This document shows, piece after piece, positions 9,395-18,234 of a stretch of 64,000 nucleotides of DNA. Source of the stretch: Planctomycetota bacterium. GTDB taxonomy: Bacteria > Planctomycetota > PLA2 > JAEUHO01. A program made the translations under genes and the position numbers. The DNA lies in contig JAJDEN010000045.1 in the NCBI GenBank assembly GCA_029259775.1, positions 243,366-307,365 on the forward strand, given 5' to 3'. Positions within the stretch are counted from its first letter, which is position 1; every line of letters starts with the position of its first letter. Below the pieces are notes generated by a model. The model worked only from the letters and a program-made list of their open reading frames with translations. It did no database searches and was not told the DNA's origin.

Positions 9395-10848
9395 TTGGCA
9401 CCCCCCTTCACGAAGGAGTCCAGGGCCTTGACCAACGCCGCGCGGTTCCGACCCGGGTCATCACCGAGGATCCGCACGGCGAGAGCGCGTGTCTCCCGTC
9501 CTTCGACGAGGTCGTCGATGCCGGCCAGGATCGTCTGCACGACCGTCCCGCCCTGGGGCAGCTGGCCGCGGAGCAGGGCCAGGGCCGCCGCGACGCGCAG
9601 GCGCAGCGACGGCATCGCCTTCAAGGCCCACGCGACGCGCTGGGCTTGGGCGCGCACGGCCTCGGGCGTCATGCTGAGCAGGGCAGGGCGCCACACGGCG
9701 GGGGCAGCGCCGTCCTTGATGGTGTCCAGATCCACCGTCGTCGCCGTGGTGCGACCGACCTTGCGCAAGGCGCGTGCGATCTCGTTCTCGCGGCCCTTCT
9801 TCCATGCGGCGGACACCTTGGTCGCGAGACCCCGACGGTCCTTCGCGAGGATCAGGGCCTCGTACGCGTTGGGGCGCTCGTCTTCGGGCAGGTCATCGAT
9901 GCCCGGCTTGGCCCCTTCCTCGGTGCTGCCAGCCCAGAGCCGGAGCACGCGATCGCGCTCGGCCTCGGACTCGAGGCGCACGAGGGCGCGCGTCGCGGCC
10001 CAGACGCCGGACGGCCGGTCGGCCTCGAAGAGCGTCGCGATCCAGAGCAGCGTCTCGGCCGGTTCGTCCGCGGGGTAGAGCACGCGCTCCTCGGCCGCCG
10101 GAATCAGCACGGGTACCTGCAGGTCGTGCGTGTGGCGCAGCGCGCGAATGAGGGCCGCGCGCCGCTTCGCGTCGTAGGTGTCGTCCAGCACGTTGAGCAG
10201 CGCGGCGGCCGCGAGGCCGTCCGTGCCGCTGAGATAGCCGGCGGCTTTCTCATCGAGTTGCTCCAGCGGCAGCTTGGCGAAGCGTTTGACCTGGGCCTCG
10301 CGGACGATGCCCGCGCGCGCGTAGGCGATGCGCGGCGATATGTTGGAGAGGTACGCGTCGAGCAGGGCCGGCTTGACCACGCCGGTGTAGTACTCCTTGC
10401 GGAAGGCGACGTCGCCGTCGGGTTCGAGGATCACGTGCTGTGGGCTGATGAGGGCGTCGCCGAAGCGTGACGTGAACCACTGCAGGACCACCTGATGCTG
10501 TGCGCAGTCGTGGCCGGGGTAGCGGCTGCAGCTCTGCTCACCGGGCCCCTTGTGGTTGTTGGGGTTGCAGACGAAGGGCACGTAGCCGCGCGTGGCTTCG
10601 CCCCAGGCGGCCGACTGGTACTGCATCTGGGCCAGCTGGTTGTTGGCCCGCTCGGTCTCCAGGGCGTTGATCGCGAAGAGGATCGGTCGTCCCTCGCTCA
10701 TCGCGCGCTGCATTCCCTTGGCGTAGTCCTTCTGCCACCAGATCCCGGGGAGGGGCGGGGGCTTCTTGGTCTTGGGCGACTGTCCGTCTTCGGCCAGGAC
10801 GACCGTCGAGAGAGCCGCCCAGGCGAGGATGAAGGCGAGCAGCCGCAT
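9391..10848 (-). CDS. Exported thioredoxin-fold protein with HEAT-like helical tail
   Basis: 485 residues from an ATG with AGGAG just upstream and a signal peptide (MRLLAFILAWAALSTVVLA). Residues about 35-165 look like a thioredoxin-like domain of the thioredoxin_7/DUF255 sort: WWQKDYAKGMQRAMSEGRPILFAI, then a Cys-containing segment (PFVCNPNNHKG...CSRYPGHDC) and VILEPDGDVAFRKEYY. The spaced cysteines might bind metal or be redox active, but there is no CxxC. The remainder (about 180-480) is helical with repeats resembling HEAT units (ALLNVLDDTYDAKRRAALIRAL, AAALALLRGQLPQGG). It is coupled to the TPR gene by a GTGA overlap. An upstream extension of the open frame to 11310 has no coding character. 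Confidence 0.65.
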   Translation of the reverse strand: MRLLAFILAWAALSTVVLAEDGQSPKTKKPPPLPGIWWQKDYAKGMQRAMSEGRPILFAINALETERANNQLAQMQYQSAAWGEATRGYVPFVCNPNNHKGPGEQSCSRYPGHDCAQHQVVLQWFTSRFGDALISPQHVILEPDGDVAFRKEYYTGVVKPALLDAYLSNISPRIAYARAGIVREAQVKRFAKLPLEQLDEKAAGYLSGTDGLAAAALLNVLDDTYDAKRRAALIRALRHTHDLQVPVLIPAAEERVLYPADEPAETLLWIATLFEADRPSGVWAATRALVRLESEAERDRVLRLWAGSTEEGAKPGIDDLPEDERPNAYEALILAKDRRGLATKVSAAWKKGRENEIARALRKVGRTTATTVDLDTIKDGAAPAVWRPALLSMTPEAVRAQAQRVAWALKAMPSLRLRVAAALALLRGQLPQGGTVVQTILAGIDDLVEGRETRALAVRILGDDPGRNRAALVKALDSFVKGGAK

Positions 10849-11105
10849 GCGTGGATCTCCTGGGGCGGGCGGCATCCTACCCGCGCGACCCGGGCCAGCC
10901 CGTGATGCTCTGGTGACGAACAGCCCGCTCCGGGCCCCTGGGCCTTGCCTTTGTGTCGGCTCCGTGAACCTCTCGTGACGCGCGGAGCGTCCAATTCGGC
11001 TCGCCTTCGAAGGGGTAGGAGACTCCGAGGGTTGTCGAGGGATGGAGGCGTCCCGCCTGGTGGCCAGCGCCACCCGGGCGACGCGCCTCCCACGAGGAGG
11101 TAGAC

Positions 11106-11573
11106 ATGCGCTTGGCACTGACGTTGGGCCTGATGGCCACCCTGGTCGTTCTCGTTGGCTGCACCGGTGGGGGTTGCTGCGGCGTGGCCGACGTGCTCGC
11201 TCCGGATGCTGCTCCCGCTGCGGCGCCGACCGCATATGGCAGTGCTTCTGGCAGCGCCAGCCCGGTCGCGTACGAGCGCGCCCCGCGCGTCGCCGTACGC
11301 GAGGCGGCACGCTCGAAGAGCCGCCCGGCGTCGCGGTACGAGCGCACGCTCGCCTCGTTCACGGCTCCCGAGGCTCCGGCCCTGCCCGGCGCGCGCCCCG
11401 TGGCGCGCAAGGTGAGCCTGCGCAGGGCGCCCGTCGCGCAGCCCGCGCCGGCGCTCGCGCCGTCTCCCAGCAGCGAGGACTGTTGCCCCGGCGGCAACTG
11501 CGCCGTCCCGAGCTTCTCGGGGGAGTGCGTCGGCGGCAACTGCGCCATCCCCAGCTTCAGCTTCTGCAAGTAG
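11106..11573 (+). CDS. Cys-rich lipoprotein with GGNCA repeats
   Basis: 155 residues. Lipoprotein signal peptide: MRLALTLGLMATLVVLVGC, with the lipobox LVGC followed by a Gly/Cys-rich start (TGGGCCG). The middle is Ala/Pro/Arg-rich and probably disordered. The C-terminus holds two near-identical units, DCCPGGNCAVPSFS and ECVGGNCAIPSFS, ending in FCK. GAGGAGG precedes the ATG at good spacing. It resembles in design, though not in sequence detail, the three short Cys-rich lipoproteins at 51.7-52.8 kb. Function unknown; metal binding or disulfide cross-linking at the envelope is a guess. Confidence 0.7.
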   Translation: MRLALTLGLMATLVVLVGCTGGGCCGVADVLAPDAAPAAAPTAYGSASGSASPVAYERAPRVAVREAARSKSRPASRYERTLASFTAPEAPALPGARPVARKVSLRRAPVAQPAPALAPSPSSEDCCPGGNCAVPSFSGECVGGNCAIPSFSFCK

Positions 11574-11632
11574 GCGGGTCTGCCCGCGCAGCAGCTGGAT
11601 CTTCAACGGGCTGCTAGGCTGACTCCCCAGCC

Positions 11633-12739
11633 ATGACCGCCATGACGTCCGACAGCGTGCGCCGCGTGCGCCGCAACCTGCTGCGCCACTACGATCGCAC
11701 CAAGCGCGACCTCCCGTGGCGTGCCACCAGCGACCCCTACGCCATCTGGATCTCCGAGGTGATGCTGCAGCAGACGCGCGTCGAGACCGTGCGCGAGCGC
11801 TGGCAGGAGTTCCTCACGCGCTTTCCCGACCTTCCGACGCTGGCCCGGGCGCGCGAACAGAGCGTGCTCAAGGCATGGGAGGGGCTCGGCTACTACCGCC
11901 GCGCGCGCAGCCTGCATGCGGCCGCGCGGGCGCTGCACGCCGCAGGACAGTCGAGCCTGCCTGCGCACGTCGACGCCCTACGCGCCCTGCCCGGGTTCGG
12001 TCCCTACACGTCCGCTGCGGTCGGAAGCATCGCGTTCGGTCTGCCCGCGGCCGTCGTGGATGGCAACGTGATCCGTGTGCTCACGCGCGTCCTTGACGAT
12101 CGCGGCGACGTCACACGGGCTGCGACGAAGCGCCGCATCGACGAGGCCGCGGGGGCCCTGCTTGCACCGCGCCGTCCCGGCGACTGGAACCAGGCCGTGA
12201 TGGAGCTGGGCGCCACCCTATGCTCCCCCCGCAACCCGAGCTGTGCGCTCTGCCCCATACGCCGGGACTGCGCTGGGCACGCTGCCGGCGATCCGGAGAG
12301 CCTGCCCGTGAAGCCCGCGCGCAAGGCGACACCGCATCACGACATCGCTGCGGGTCTCGTCTGGCGCGACGGACGCCTCCTCATCGCCCGCCGGCCCAAG
12401 GAAGGGCTCCTCGGCGGCCTGTGGGAGTTTCCCGGCGGCAAGCGCATGGAGGGCGAGTCCCTGGAGGCGGCCTGCGTGCGCGAGATCGCTGAGGAGACGG
12501 GCCTGCAGGTCAGCTGCGCCGAGCCCTTCCTCTCGATCGACCACGCCTACAGCCACTTCCGCATCACACTGCACCTCTTCCACTGCCAGGCCGGGCCGGG
12601 CACGCCGACGGCGGTCCAGTGCGAGGACCCACGCTTCGTGCGCGTCGGGCAGCTGGCGCGCTACCCTTTCCCGCGCGCGAACCGCCGTGCGCTGGATGCC
12701 TTGGTCGAACAAGGCGCTCCGAGCTGGGCCCATGCGTGA
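11633..12739 (+). CDS. mutY: A/G-specific adenine glycosylase
   Basis: 368 residues. Removes adenine mispaired with 8-oxoguanine. Visible: WISEVMLQQTRV with catalytic Glu42, helix-hairpin-helix LPGFGPYTSAAVGSIAFG, catalytic Asp143 in VVDGNVIR, and a 4Fe-4S cluster motif with Cys197, 204, 207 and 213 (C-x6-C-x2-C-x5-C). The C-terminal domain is Nudix/MutT-like and reads 8-oxoG; it has a full Nudix box (GGKRMEGESLEAACVREIAEETG). Length is typical. A second ATG nine bases downstream is possible. The stop overlaps the HD-domain gene. Confidence 0.96.
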   Translation: MTAMTSDSVRRVRRNLLRHYDRTKRDLPWRATSDPYAIWISEVMLQQTRVETVRERWQEFLTRFPDLPTLARAREQSVLKAWEGLGYYRRARSLHAAARALHAAGQSSLPAHVDALRALPGFGPYTSAAVGSIAFGLPAAVVDGNVIRVLTRVLDDRGDVTRAATKRRIDEAAGALLAPRRPGDWNQAVMELGATLCSPRNPSCALCPIRRDCAGHAAGDPESLPVKPARKATPHHDIAAGLVWRDGRLLIARRPKEGLLGGLWEFPGGKRMEGESLEAACVREIAEETGLQVSCAEPFLSIDHAYSHFRITLHLFHCQAGPGTPTAVQCEDPRFVRVGQLARYPFPRANRRALDALVEQGAPSWAHA

Positions 12740-13367
12740 GGCCCGCCGCTTGCTAGCCGAGCTCCTGGCCCGGCCCGACCTGCGTCCCTTGATGAACCAG
12801 CTCAAGCAGTTCGACGGCGCCACGTACCGCCACTGCCTGCGCGTGGCCCGCTTCGCCATCGTCCTGGGCCGCGGCGACGGGATGGAACCGGCTCAGCTCC
12901 GCGAACTGGCCGTCGCGGGCATGCTGCACGACTTGGGCAAGACGCGCGTCGATCGCGACGTCCTCCGCAAGCCGGGGCCCCTCGACGATGACGAGATGCG
13001 TGAGGTACGGCGCCATCCTGCGGCGGCGGTGGGGGACCTGCAGACGCTCACGGCCTTCCCCGACGCCCATCGCATCGCGCCGCTGCATCACGAACTGCAG
13101 GGGCCCGGCGCCTATCCGCGCGACGGCGGCGATCGCCGCGCCGGCACGGATGCGCGCGGTGCCGATCGTCGCCGTGATCTGCCCGCGTGGATGCTCCGCG
13201 CAGGACTCATCCTGGCCCTCGCGGACCGCTACGACGCGCTCATTTCGCGCCGTTCCTACAAGGCCCCCTGGCCCGACGACGAGGTGCGAACCGCGCTCCG
13301 GGCGGAGATGCCGGAGGTCGCGGACCTGCTCGACCACCTCAAACCGCCCGCGCGCCCGCCGCGCTGA
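12732..13367 (+). CDS. HD-GYP-like phosphohydrolase
   Basis: 211 residues, starting with an ATG inside the end of mutY (8-base overlap), so translation is probably coupled. The HD fold is seen as YRHCLRVARFA, GMLHDLGKTRVDRDVLRKPGPLDDDE, RRHPAAAVGDL, LHHELQGPGAYP and LALADRYDALISRRSYKAPW. Order and spacing match HD-GYP cyclic-di-GMP phosphodiesterases, but the signature is HHELQGPGAYP rather than HHE-x-x-DG-x-GYP, and a poorly conserved Arg/Asp/Gly-rich insert follows. Activity on cyclic di-GMP is therefore plausible but unproven. A stand-alone receiver protein follows 91 bases later; in many bacteria the two domains are one polypeptide. Confidence 0.75.
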   Translation: MREARRLLAELLARPDLRPLMNQLKQFDGATYRHCLRVARFAIVLGRGDGMEPAQLRELAVAGMLHDLGKTRVDRDVLRKPGPLDDDEMREVRRHPAAAVGDLQTLTAFPDAHRIAPLHHELQGPGAYPRDGGDRRAGTDARGADRRRDLPAWMLRAGLILALADRYDALISRRSYKAPWPDDEVRTALRAEMPEVADLLDHLKPPARPPR

Positions 13368-13458
13368 GCGGGGCGTTGTTGGCCTGACCCCCGGCCACCC
13401 GTACCCTCACCGTCGAGGGACGTTTCGTCCCGCAGGAGATGCGGCGTTTCGCCGGACC

Positions 13459-13821
13459 ATGGCAATTGTCCTCGTAGCCGACGACGAGTCTTCCATCCGT
13501 GACGTCATCGAGTCGACGTGTCGACTCGACGGTCACGACGTCCGTACCGTCGGGACGGTCGACGACGCCGTGAACGCCTACACGGCCGAGCGGCCCGACC
13601 TCATGATCCTGGACCTCAACATGCCGGGCGGCGGAGCAGCGGAGATCCTCCTCGCCATCGAGGAGAGCGTGAACGATCCCGTCAGCCCCGTGATCGTCGT
13701 GAGCGGGTATGCCGCCGACGCCTTCCAACACGAGCTCGTGGTGGAAGTGATCCAGAAGCCGTTTGGCATCGACGCCTTGCGCATCGCCGTGAAGTCGGCC
13801 CTGGGCGCGATCGGCCGCTAG
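13459..13821 (+). CDS. Stand-alone response-regulator receiver (CheY-like)
   Basis: 120 residues, a single REC domain: acidic pocket ADDE (residues 7-10), phosphoacceptor Asp in MILDLNMPGGG, conserved Ser in IVVSGYA and Lys in IQKPFG. There is no output domain. No histidine kinase lies in the window. The neighbouring HD-GYP-like protein is the obvious candidate partner. The ATG lacks a close ribosome binding site; AGGAG lies about 20 bases upstream. Confidence 0.9.
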   Translation: MAIVLVADDESSIRDVIESTCRLDGHDVRTVGTVDDAVNAYTAERPDLMILDLNMPGGGAAEILLAIEESVNDPVSPVIVVSGYAADAFQHELVVEVIQKPFGIDALRIAVKSALGAIGR

Positions 13822-13877
13822 CAGTCGCGCACCGCGATGGCCGCGGCCAGGGAGGCTACGCCTCGGCGGCGGCCGCC

Positions 13878-14168
13878 TCAGCGCTGACTCGGGCCCTGCG
13901 CTCCGTGGTCAGAGCTGTCGCCCGGGTCACTGCCTTCTCCGAGGTCAGCGGCCTCTGCCCTCTCAGCGCCAGCCGCCTGCTCCCGTTCGCGCTTCTCGTC
14001 CTCGGCCTCCGTAGCCACGTGGTCGGCCAGGATCTCGACGACGCGCGCGAGGATGGCCGTGCTCCGGAAGAGGTAGCGGAAGTTCAGGGCCATACCGCCG
14101 GATCGAAGGTCATCACGGACCTTCTTCGTCAGGTTGGCCAGGCGGCGCAGGGACTCGGGGCTGGGCAT
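13878..14168 (-). CDS. Small hypothetical protein with acidic/Ala tail
   Basis: 96 residues from the ATG at 14168 (MPSPESLRRLANLTKKVRDD). The first 60 residues look folded and helical (GGMALNFRYLFRSTAILARVVEILADHVATEAEDEKRERE); the tail is disordered and rich in Ala, Glu, Asp and Gly. No family recognised. It lies 66 bases downstream of the HEAT lipoprotein gene on the same strand. Confidence 0.5.
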   Translation of the reverse strand: MPSPESLRRLANLTKKVRDDLRSGGMALNFRYLFRSTAILARVVEILADHVATEAEDEKREREQAAGAERAEAADLGEGSDPGDSSDHGAQGPSQR

Positions 14169-14234
14169 GGCGGGAGATTCTACCCGCCGTGGTCCCCAGG
14201 GCCCCGATTCGGGCAATGGACGCCGAGGGCGTCT

Positions 14235-15341
14235 TCAGCCGTCGCTCCGGATGTCGGCGATGGCCTCGTCGAGGGCCTGCTTCATGCCCGCGTCGGCGGC
14301 GAAGCGCTTGGCGGCTTCGGCGAGATCCGGCAGCGCGGCCTTGGCCTCGGGGCCCATTTCCCGCAGCGCTCGCGCGGCTTCGCGGCACGTGGGCCCGTGC
14401 TCGCCGCGTACGGCTTCCCGGAGAGGCGCCATGGCCGCGTCCGCATCGCCTCGGATGCGGAAGTGCGCACGCGCTGCCTGGACGCGCACGTCGAGCTTGC
14501 CGTCGTTGCGCATGAGGTCCTCGATGCGGCCGATGTAGGGCGACGCTTCTTCGCCCATGAGGCCCAAGCCGTACGCGGCGGAAGAGCGGATGCTGCTCTG
14601 GTGGTTGAACAGGAGGTCGGCCAACGCCTGGCCTTCCCGATCGGAGCGCCCGCCGATGCCGCCGAGGGCGACGGCCGCAGCGCCAACGACGCGCGTGTCG
14701 CTGTCCTTGAGGATTCCAAGCAGCGCCGCCGAGGCGCGCGGGTCGCCCACACCTGCGACGCCCAGTGACTTCACGGCCTCGCGCCGGACGTTGGCGTCTT
14801 CATCCTCGAGCAGCGGCAGCAGCGTGTTGGTGCCATCCTCCAGATCCTTCACGAACGGGCGTATCGTGAAGACCGCGCGGAGCCGATGGCGCGGGTCCTC
14901 GCTCACGAGCAAGTGCGCGATGGGCTTGAACGCCTCCTTGCCCATCTTGCCGAGGGCGTGCATCGCGGCGTCGCGCATGACGCGCGCCGTATTCGGGTCC
15001 ACGCCGTCAGGGTCCTTCTCGAGCAGCGGGGCCAGCTTGCCTGCGTAACCGGCGGCAGCCGGGCCGATGGCGCCCATCGCGTGGATCGCCGCCAGGCGAA
15101 CCGTGCGGCCTCGCCGTTCGAGGAAAGGCGCCAGGGCTTCGAGCGGGGGCTGCGCGAACTTGGCCAGGGCGGTGATAGCAGCGCCCTGCTCCTTGGGGAG
15201 CGTGCTCTTCAGCTGCTGCTTCCACGCAGCCATCGTCTTGCCGTCCTGCTTCGGTGCTGCCGGGCCGTCATCGCCGCACGCGACGAGCAGGGGTACGAGG
15301 GCCAGCAGCAGGGCTGCCGGCAGGAGGCGACGGGTGAGCAT
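14235..15341 (-). CDS. HEAT-repeat lipoprotein
   Basis: 368 residues. Lipoprotein signal peptide with lipobox LLVAC at residues 18-22. The rest is about eight HEAT/PBS-lyase-type helical pairs, for example RTVRLAAIHAMGAIGPAAAG, NVRREAVKSLGVAG, RVVGAAAVALGGIGG, SIRSSAAYGLGLMGEEA and TCREAARALREMGPEAKAAL. HEAT arrays bind proteins; no partner is evident. It faces away from the CoA transferase gene. Confidence 0.8.
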   Translation of the reverse strand: MLTRRLLPAALLLALVPLLVACGDDGPAAPKQDGKTMAAWKQQLKSTLPKEQGAAITALAKFAQPPLEALAPFLERRGRTVRLAAIHAMGAIGPAAAGYAGKLAPLLEKDPDGVDPNTARVMRDAAMHALGKMGKEAFKPIAHLLVSEDPRHRLRAVFTIRPFVKDLEDGTNTLLPLLEDEDANVRREAVKSLGVAGVGDPRASAALLGILKDSDTRVVGAAAVALGGIGGRSDREGQALADLLFNHQSSIRSSAAYGLGLMGEEASPYIGRIEDLMRNDGKLDVRVQAARAHFRIRGDADAAMAPLREAVRGEHGPTCREAARALREMGPEAKAALPDLAEAAKRFAADAGMKQALDEAIADIRSDG

Positions 15342-15423
15342 GCGGGCATGCTAGCTCACGAGGCGGGCGGGTTGGGTCCCCTCCATGCACAATCTCCCGC
15401 CCCGTCCCTTCCGGAGAGCCTGC

Positions 15424-16629
15424 ATGACCGACCACGACGCACGACCGCTGGACGGAATCCGCGTGCTGGAGCTTGGGCAGCTTATCGCGGGACCGCTGGC
15501 TGGCGCCTACCTGGGCTACTTCGGCGCGGAGGTCATCAAGATCGAGCAACCCCGCGGAGGTGATCCGATCCGTGGCTGGCGGGTCGTCGAAGACGGCACG
15601 TCCCTTTGGTGGCGGGGCCTCGGTCGCAACAAGCGTAGCGTCACGATCGACTTGCGGACCGACGAGGGGCGTGGGCTCGTGCGTGAGCTCGCTTCGCACT
15701 GCGACGTCGTCATCGAGAATTTCCGCCCGGGCCGCATGGAGGCGTGGGGCCTCGGCCCGGACGATCTGCGCGCCTCCAACCCGGGCCTCGTCTACACCCG
15801 CGTGTCGGGCTTCGGCCAGGACGGGCCGCTCGCGGACCGCCGCGGCTTCGCGTCGGTGTGTGAGGCGTTCGGCGGCCTGCGCTACGTTACCGGCCATCCG
15901 GGCGAGACGCCCGTGCGCTCGAACCTGAGCCTGGGCGATAGCCTCGCCGCGTTTCAGGCCGTCATCGGGACCCTCCTCGCGCTCCTGCGTCGCGAGCGTG
16001 ACGCCGACACGCGCGGCCAGGTCGTCGACGTTGCCATCGTGGAAGCCGTGCTCGGCGTCATGGAGGGAGCGGTGTCCGAGGTCGATCGCTGCGACGTGGT
16101 GCGCCAGCCGTCCGGCACGACGATCACCGGCGTCGTCCCGACGGATGCCTACCCTTGCAGCGACGATCGCCGCGTGGTGATCGGCGCCAACGGCGACTCC
16201 ATCTTCCGACGCTTGATGGAGACGGCGGGTCGCGACGACATGGCCCAGGACGAGCGCTACGAGACGAACGCGAAGCGTGTCGACCACCGCGGGGCGATCG
16301 ACGAGGCCATCGCCGCGTGGACGTCGACGCTTCCGGCGGAGGACGTCGTCGAGCGGCTCGCGGCCGTCGGCGTCCCGGCAGCCCCGATCCACGACGCCCG
16401 CGATCTCCTCGCCAACGAGCACCTGCGAGCACGCGGGCAGTTCGAGCAGGTCGAGGTGGGCGGGCGGCCGCTGAAGCTGCCCGCGCTCGGTCCCAAGCTG
16501 GCCGACACCCCCGGGCGAACCGACTGGCCGGGGGGCGCGCTGGGCGCCGACACGGAGGAGGTCCTTCGATCTCTCGCAGGTCTCTCGGCGCAGGCAATCG
16601 CCCGACTCCGAGCGAACGGCATCATCTGA
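15424..16629 (+). CDS. CaiB/BaiF family (class III) CoA transferase
   Basis: 401 residues. Transfers CoA between acyl-CoA and a free acid. Family blocks: LDGIRVLELGQLIAGPLAG, LGYFGAEVIKIEQP, GLGRNKRSVTIDLR, CDVVIENFRPGRMEAWGLG, RVSGFGQDGPLADRRGF and the region NLSLGDSLAAFQA, whose Asp matches the nucleophile of formyl-CoA transferase. Length is typical. The ATG at 15424 has GGAG upstream; the open frame extends to 15385 without support. Substrate cannot be told from sequence, and no related catabolic genes are nearby. Confidence 0.93.
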   Translation: MTDHDARPLDGIRVLELGQLIAGPLAGAYLGYFGAEVIKIEQPRGGDPIRGWRVVEDGTSLWWRGLGRNKRSVTIDLRTDEGRGLVRELASHCDVVIENFRPGRMEAWGLGPDDLRASNPGLVYTRVSGFGQDGPLADRRGFASVCEAFGGLRYVTGHPGETPVRSNLSLGDSLAAFQAVIGTLLALLRRERDADTRGQVVDVAIVEAVLGVMEGAVSEVDRCDVVRQPSGTTITGVVPTDAYPCSDDRRVVIGANGDSIFRRLMETAGRDDMAQDERYETNAKRVDHRGAIDEAIAAWTSTLPAEDVVERLAAVGVPAAPIHDARDLLANEHLRARGQFEQVEVGGRPLKLPALGPKLADTPGRTDWPGGALGADTEEVLRSLAGLSAQAIARLRANGII

Positions 16630-16680
16630 CCGGGATGCCTCGGACGGGGGACCGGTCGCCTCCCTCGCTACACTCTGCGC

Positions 16681-18150
16681 ATGCAGCGCATTCGCCCGTC
16701 AGGCGCCTCTCTGCTGGCGCTCCTGCTCCTTGTGACGCCGGCCTTGGCTGGGGATCGCACGCCCGCCCAGCTTGCCAAGGACCTTGTCTCCGAGGACCGC
16801 GACGTGCGCTCGAGCGCGAGGAAGGCAATCAACGCCCTCGGGCCTCCTGCGGTCCCCGCTCTGCTGGAGGCCATGGCCAAGGCCAAGGACCCCGACGCCT
16901 ACCTGAGCAAGCTCTTCGACTGGCGGTTCGGCCCGTACACAGGGCCTGGCCTCGCCCAGTTTCGGGCGATGTTGGAGAAACGGCCGGTCGACTACAGGGT
17001 CGTGCTCATCCTCGACCGCATGGGGTCTGACGGCGCGTCGTCACATCTGGCGCTCGCGCGCGTGCTCTCCGATCCGAAGGCGGGGGCCAACGCGCGGACG
17101 TACGCCGCGCTGGCGTTCCTGCGTGGGGGATATTCCGTGGCCGGCGTCATGGCTGGTCTTTCCTCGGTACAGGGCGACTCGATCCTCGCGGTCGTGAACC
17201 TTGCCGAAGCGCTACTCATGGCAAGCAAGGAAGCGCCGCTGGCGGCGGAGCTTCTCACCAAGCTGGCCAACGCATTGCGCATCGCCATCGCACGGGACAC
17301 GATCACGGCCCTCGTCCCGGTGCTGCGAGCGGCGCCCGCGGACTTCGGCATGACGCTGAAGCTCTGGCGGCCGCTCGCTCGACTCGGATCCGAGGCCAAG
17401 CCGGCGGTCGGAGTCCTGCGCCACTGGTTGACGAAGCCGGCCGCGCTGGATCCCGCGCTCCGCGTGCTCTCCCACATGGGACAAGGCGCTGCCTCTGCGC
17501 GTCCAGAGCTTGAGTGGCTGCTAGCCAACGCCCGAGATCCATGGCGCCTGACGGCGGCGGCCTTGTGCATGCTCCGTCTGCAGCCCGACCACGCGCGCGC
17601 GCGTGCCGTGTTGGATGAGCAGGCCCCGCGCGTGGCCGATGGGGAGCTTGACGAACTCGCGCGCGTGCTGGGCGCCGCCGGTGCGGATGTGCCGCACGTC
17701 GCTTCGCATGTAGGCCGCCTCCTTACGAACGGGCAAGCCTCGGTTCGCAAGCAGGCCGCGATGGCGCTGGCGAACGTGGGGCCGCATGCCGGGGCTCACG
17801 TGCCGGCGCTGATCCGCTTGCTGGACGATCCCGATCCGCGGGTGCGCGTCTGGTCTGCGCTTGCGATCGCTCGCGTCCGGACGGTGGGGGCCATGGGGGC
17901 GAAGGAAGCGACGGACTTGGCAAAGCATCTGGACAACGCCCACGGGGCGCTGCGCGCGTGGGTGGCCGTCGTCCTCTCGCGAGGACGGCACAAGAAGGCA
18001 CTCGGTCCCAGGACCCAAGCCGTGCTGCGACATGCGGAACGCATCCGGCCGGCGTGGCTACCGCCCATGCAGACCTCCTTCACGTGGGAGCCCGCGCTCG
18101 ATGCGGAGCTGCGCGCGGCGGCAAGCAAGGTGCTCCGTGCCTCCAAGTGA
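16681..18150 (+). CDS. Exported HEAT-repeat protein
   Basis: 489 residues with a Sec signal peptide (MQRIRPSGASLLALLLLVTPALA). HEAT-like units occur at both ends: DVRSSARKAINALGPPAVPALLEAM near residue 40 and a clearer array at about 350-440 (SVRKQAAMALANVGPHAGAHVPALIRLLDDPDPRVRVWSALAI). The centre is helical but less regular. No enzyme motif. It lies 84 bases upstream of the cyclase-like/VIT/VWA gene on the same strand, so the two may be co-transcribed. Confidence 0.75.
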   Translation: MQRIRPSGASLLALLLLVTPALAGDRTPAQLAKDLVSEDRDVRSSARKAINALGPPAVPALLEAMAKAKDPDAYLSKLFDWRFGPYTGPGLAQFRAMLEKRPVDYRVVLILDRMGSDGASSHLALARVLSDPKAGANARTYAALAFLRGGYSVAGVMAGLSSVQGDSILAVVNLAEALLMASKEAPLAAELLTKLANALRIAIARDTITALVPVLRAAPADFGMTLKLWRPLARLGSEAKPAVGVLRHWLTKPAALDPALRVLSHMGQGAASARPELEWLLANARDPWRLTAAALCMLRLQPDHARARAVLDEQAPRVADGELDELARVLGAAGADVPHVASHVGRLLTNGQASVRKQAAMALANVGPHAGAHVPALIRLLDDPDPRVRVWSALAIARVRTVGAMGAKEATDLAKHLDNAHGALRAWVAVVLSRGRHKKALGPRTQAVLRHAERIRPAWLPPMQTSFTWEPALDAELRAAASKVLRASK

Positions 18151-18234
18151 CCGACGCCCCGCGGAGAGACCCCTCCGAACCGCGACGTGCGCCGGCCGTT
18201 ACGACGCCTTGGCCGTGCCGGCATGGGAGCCTTG

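Noticed and set aside
13518..14768. 416-codon plus-strand open frame
   Set aside because: Crosses the receiver gene and runs antisense to two minus-strand genes; no domain visible.
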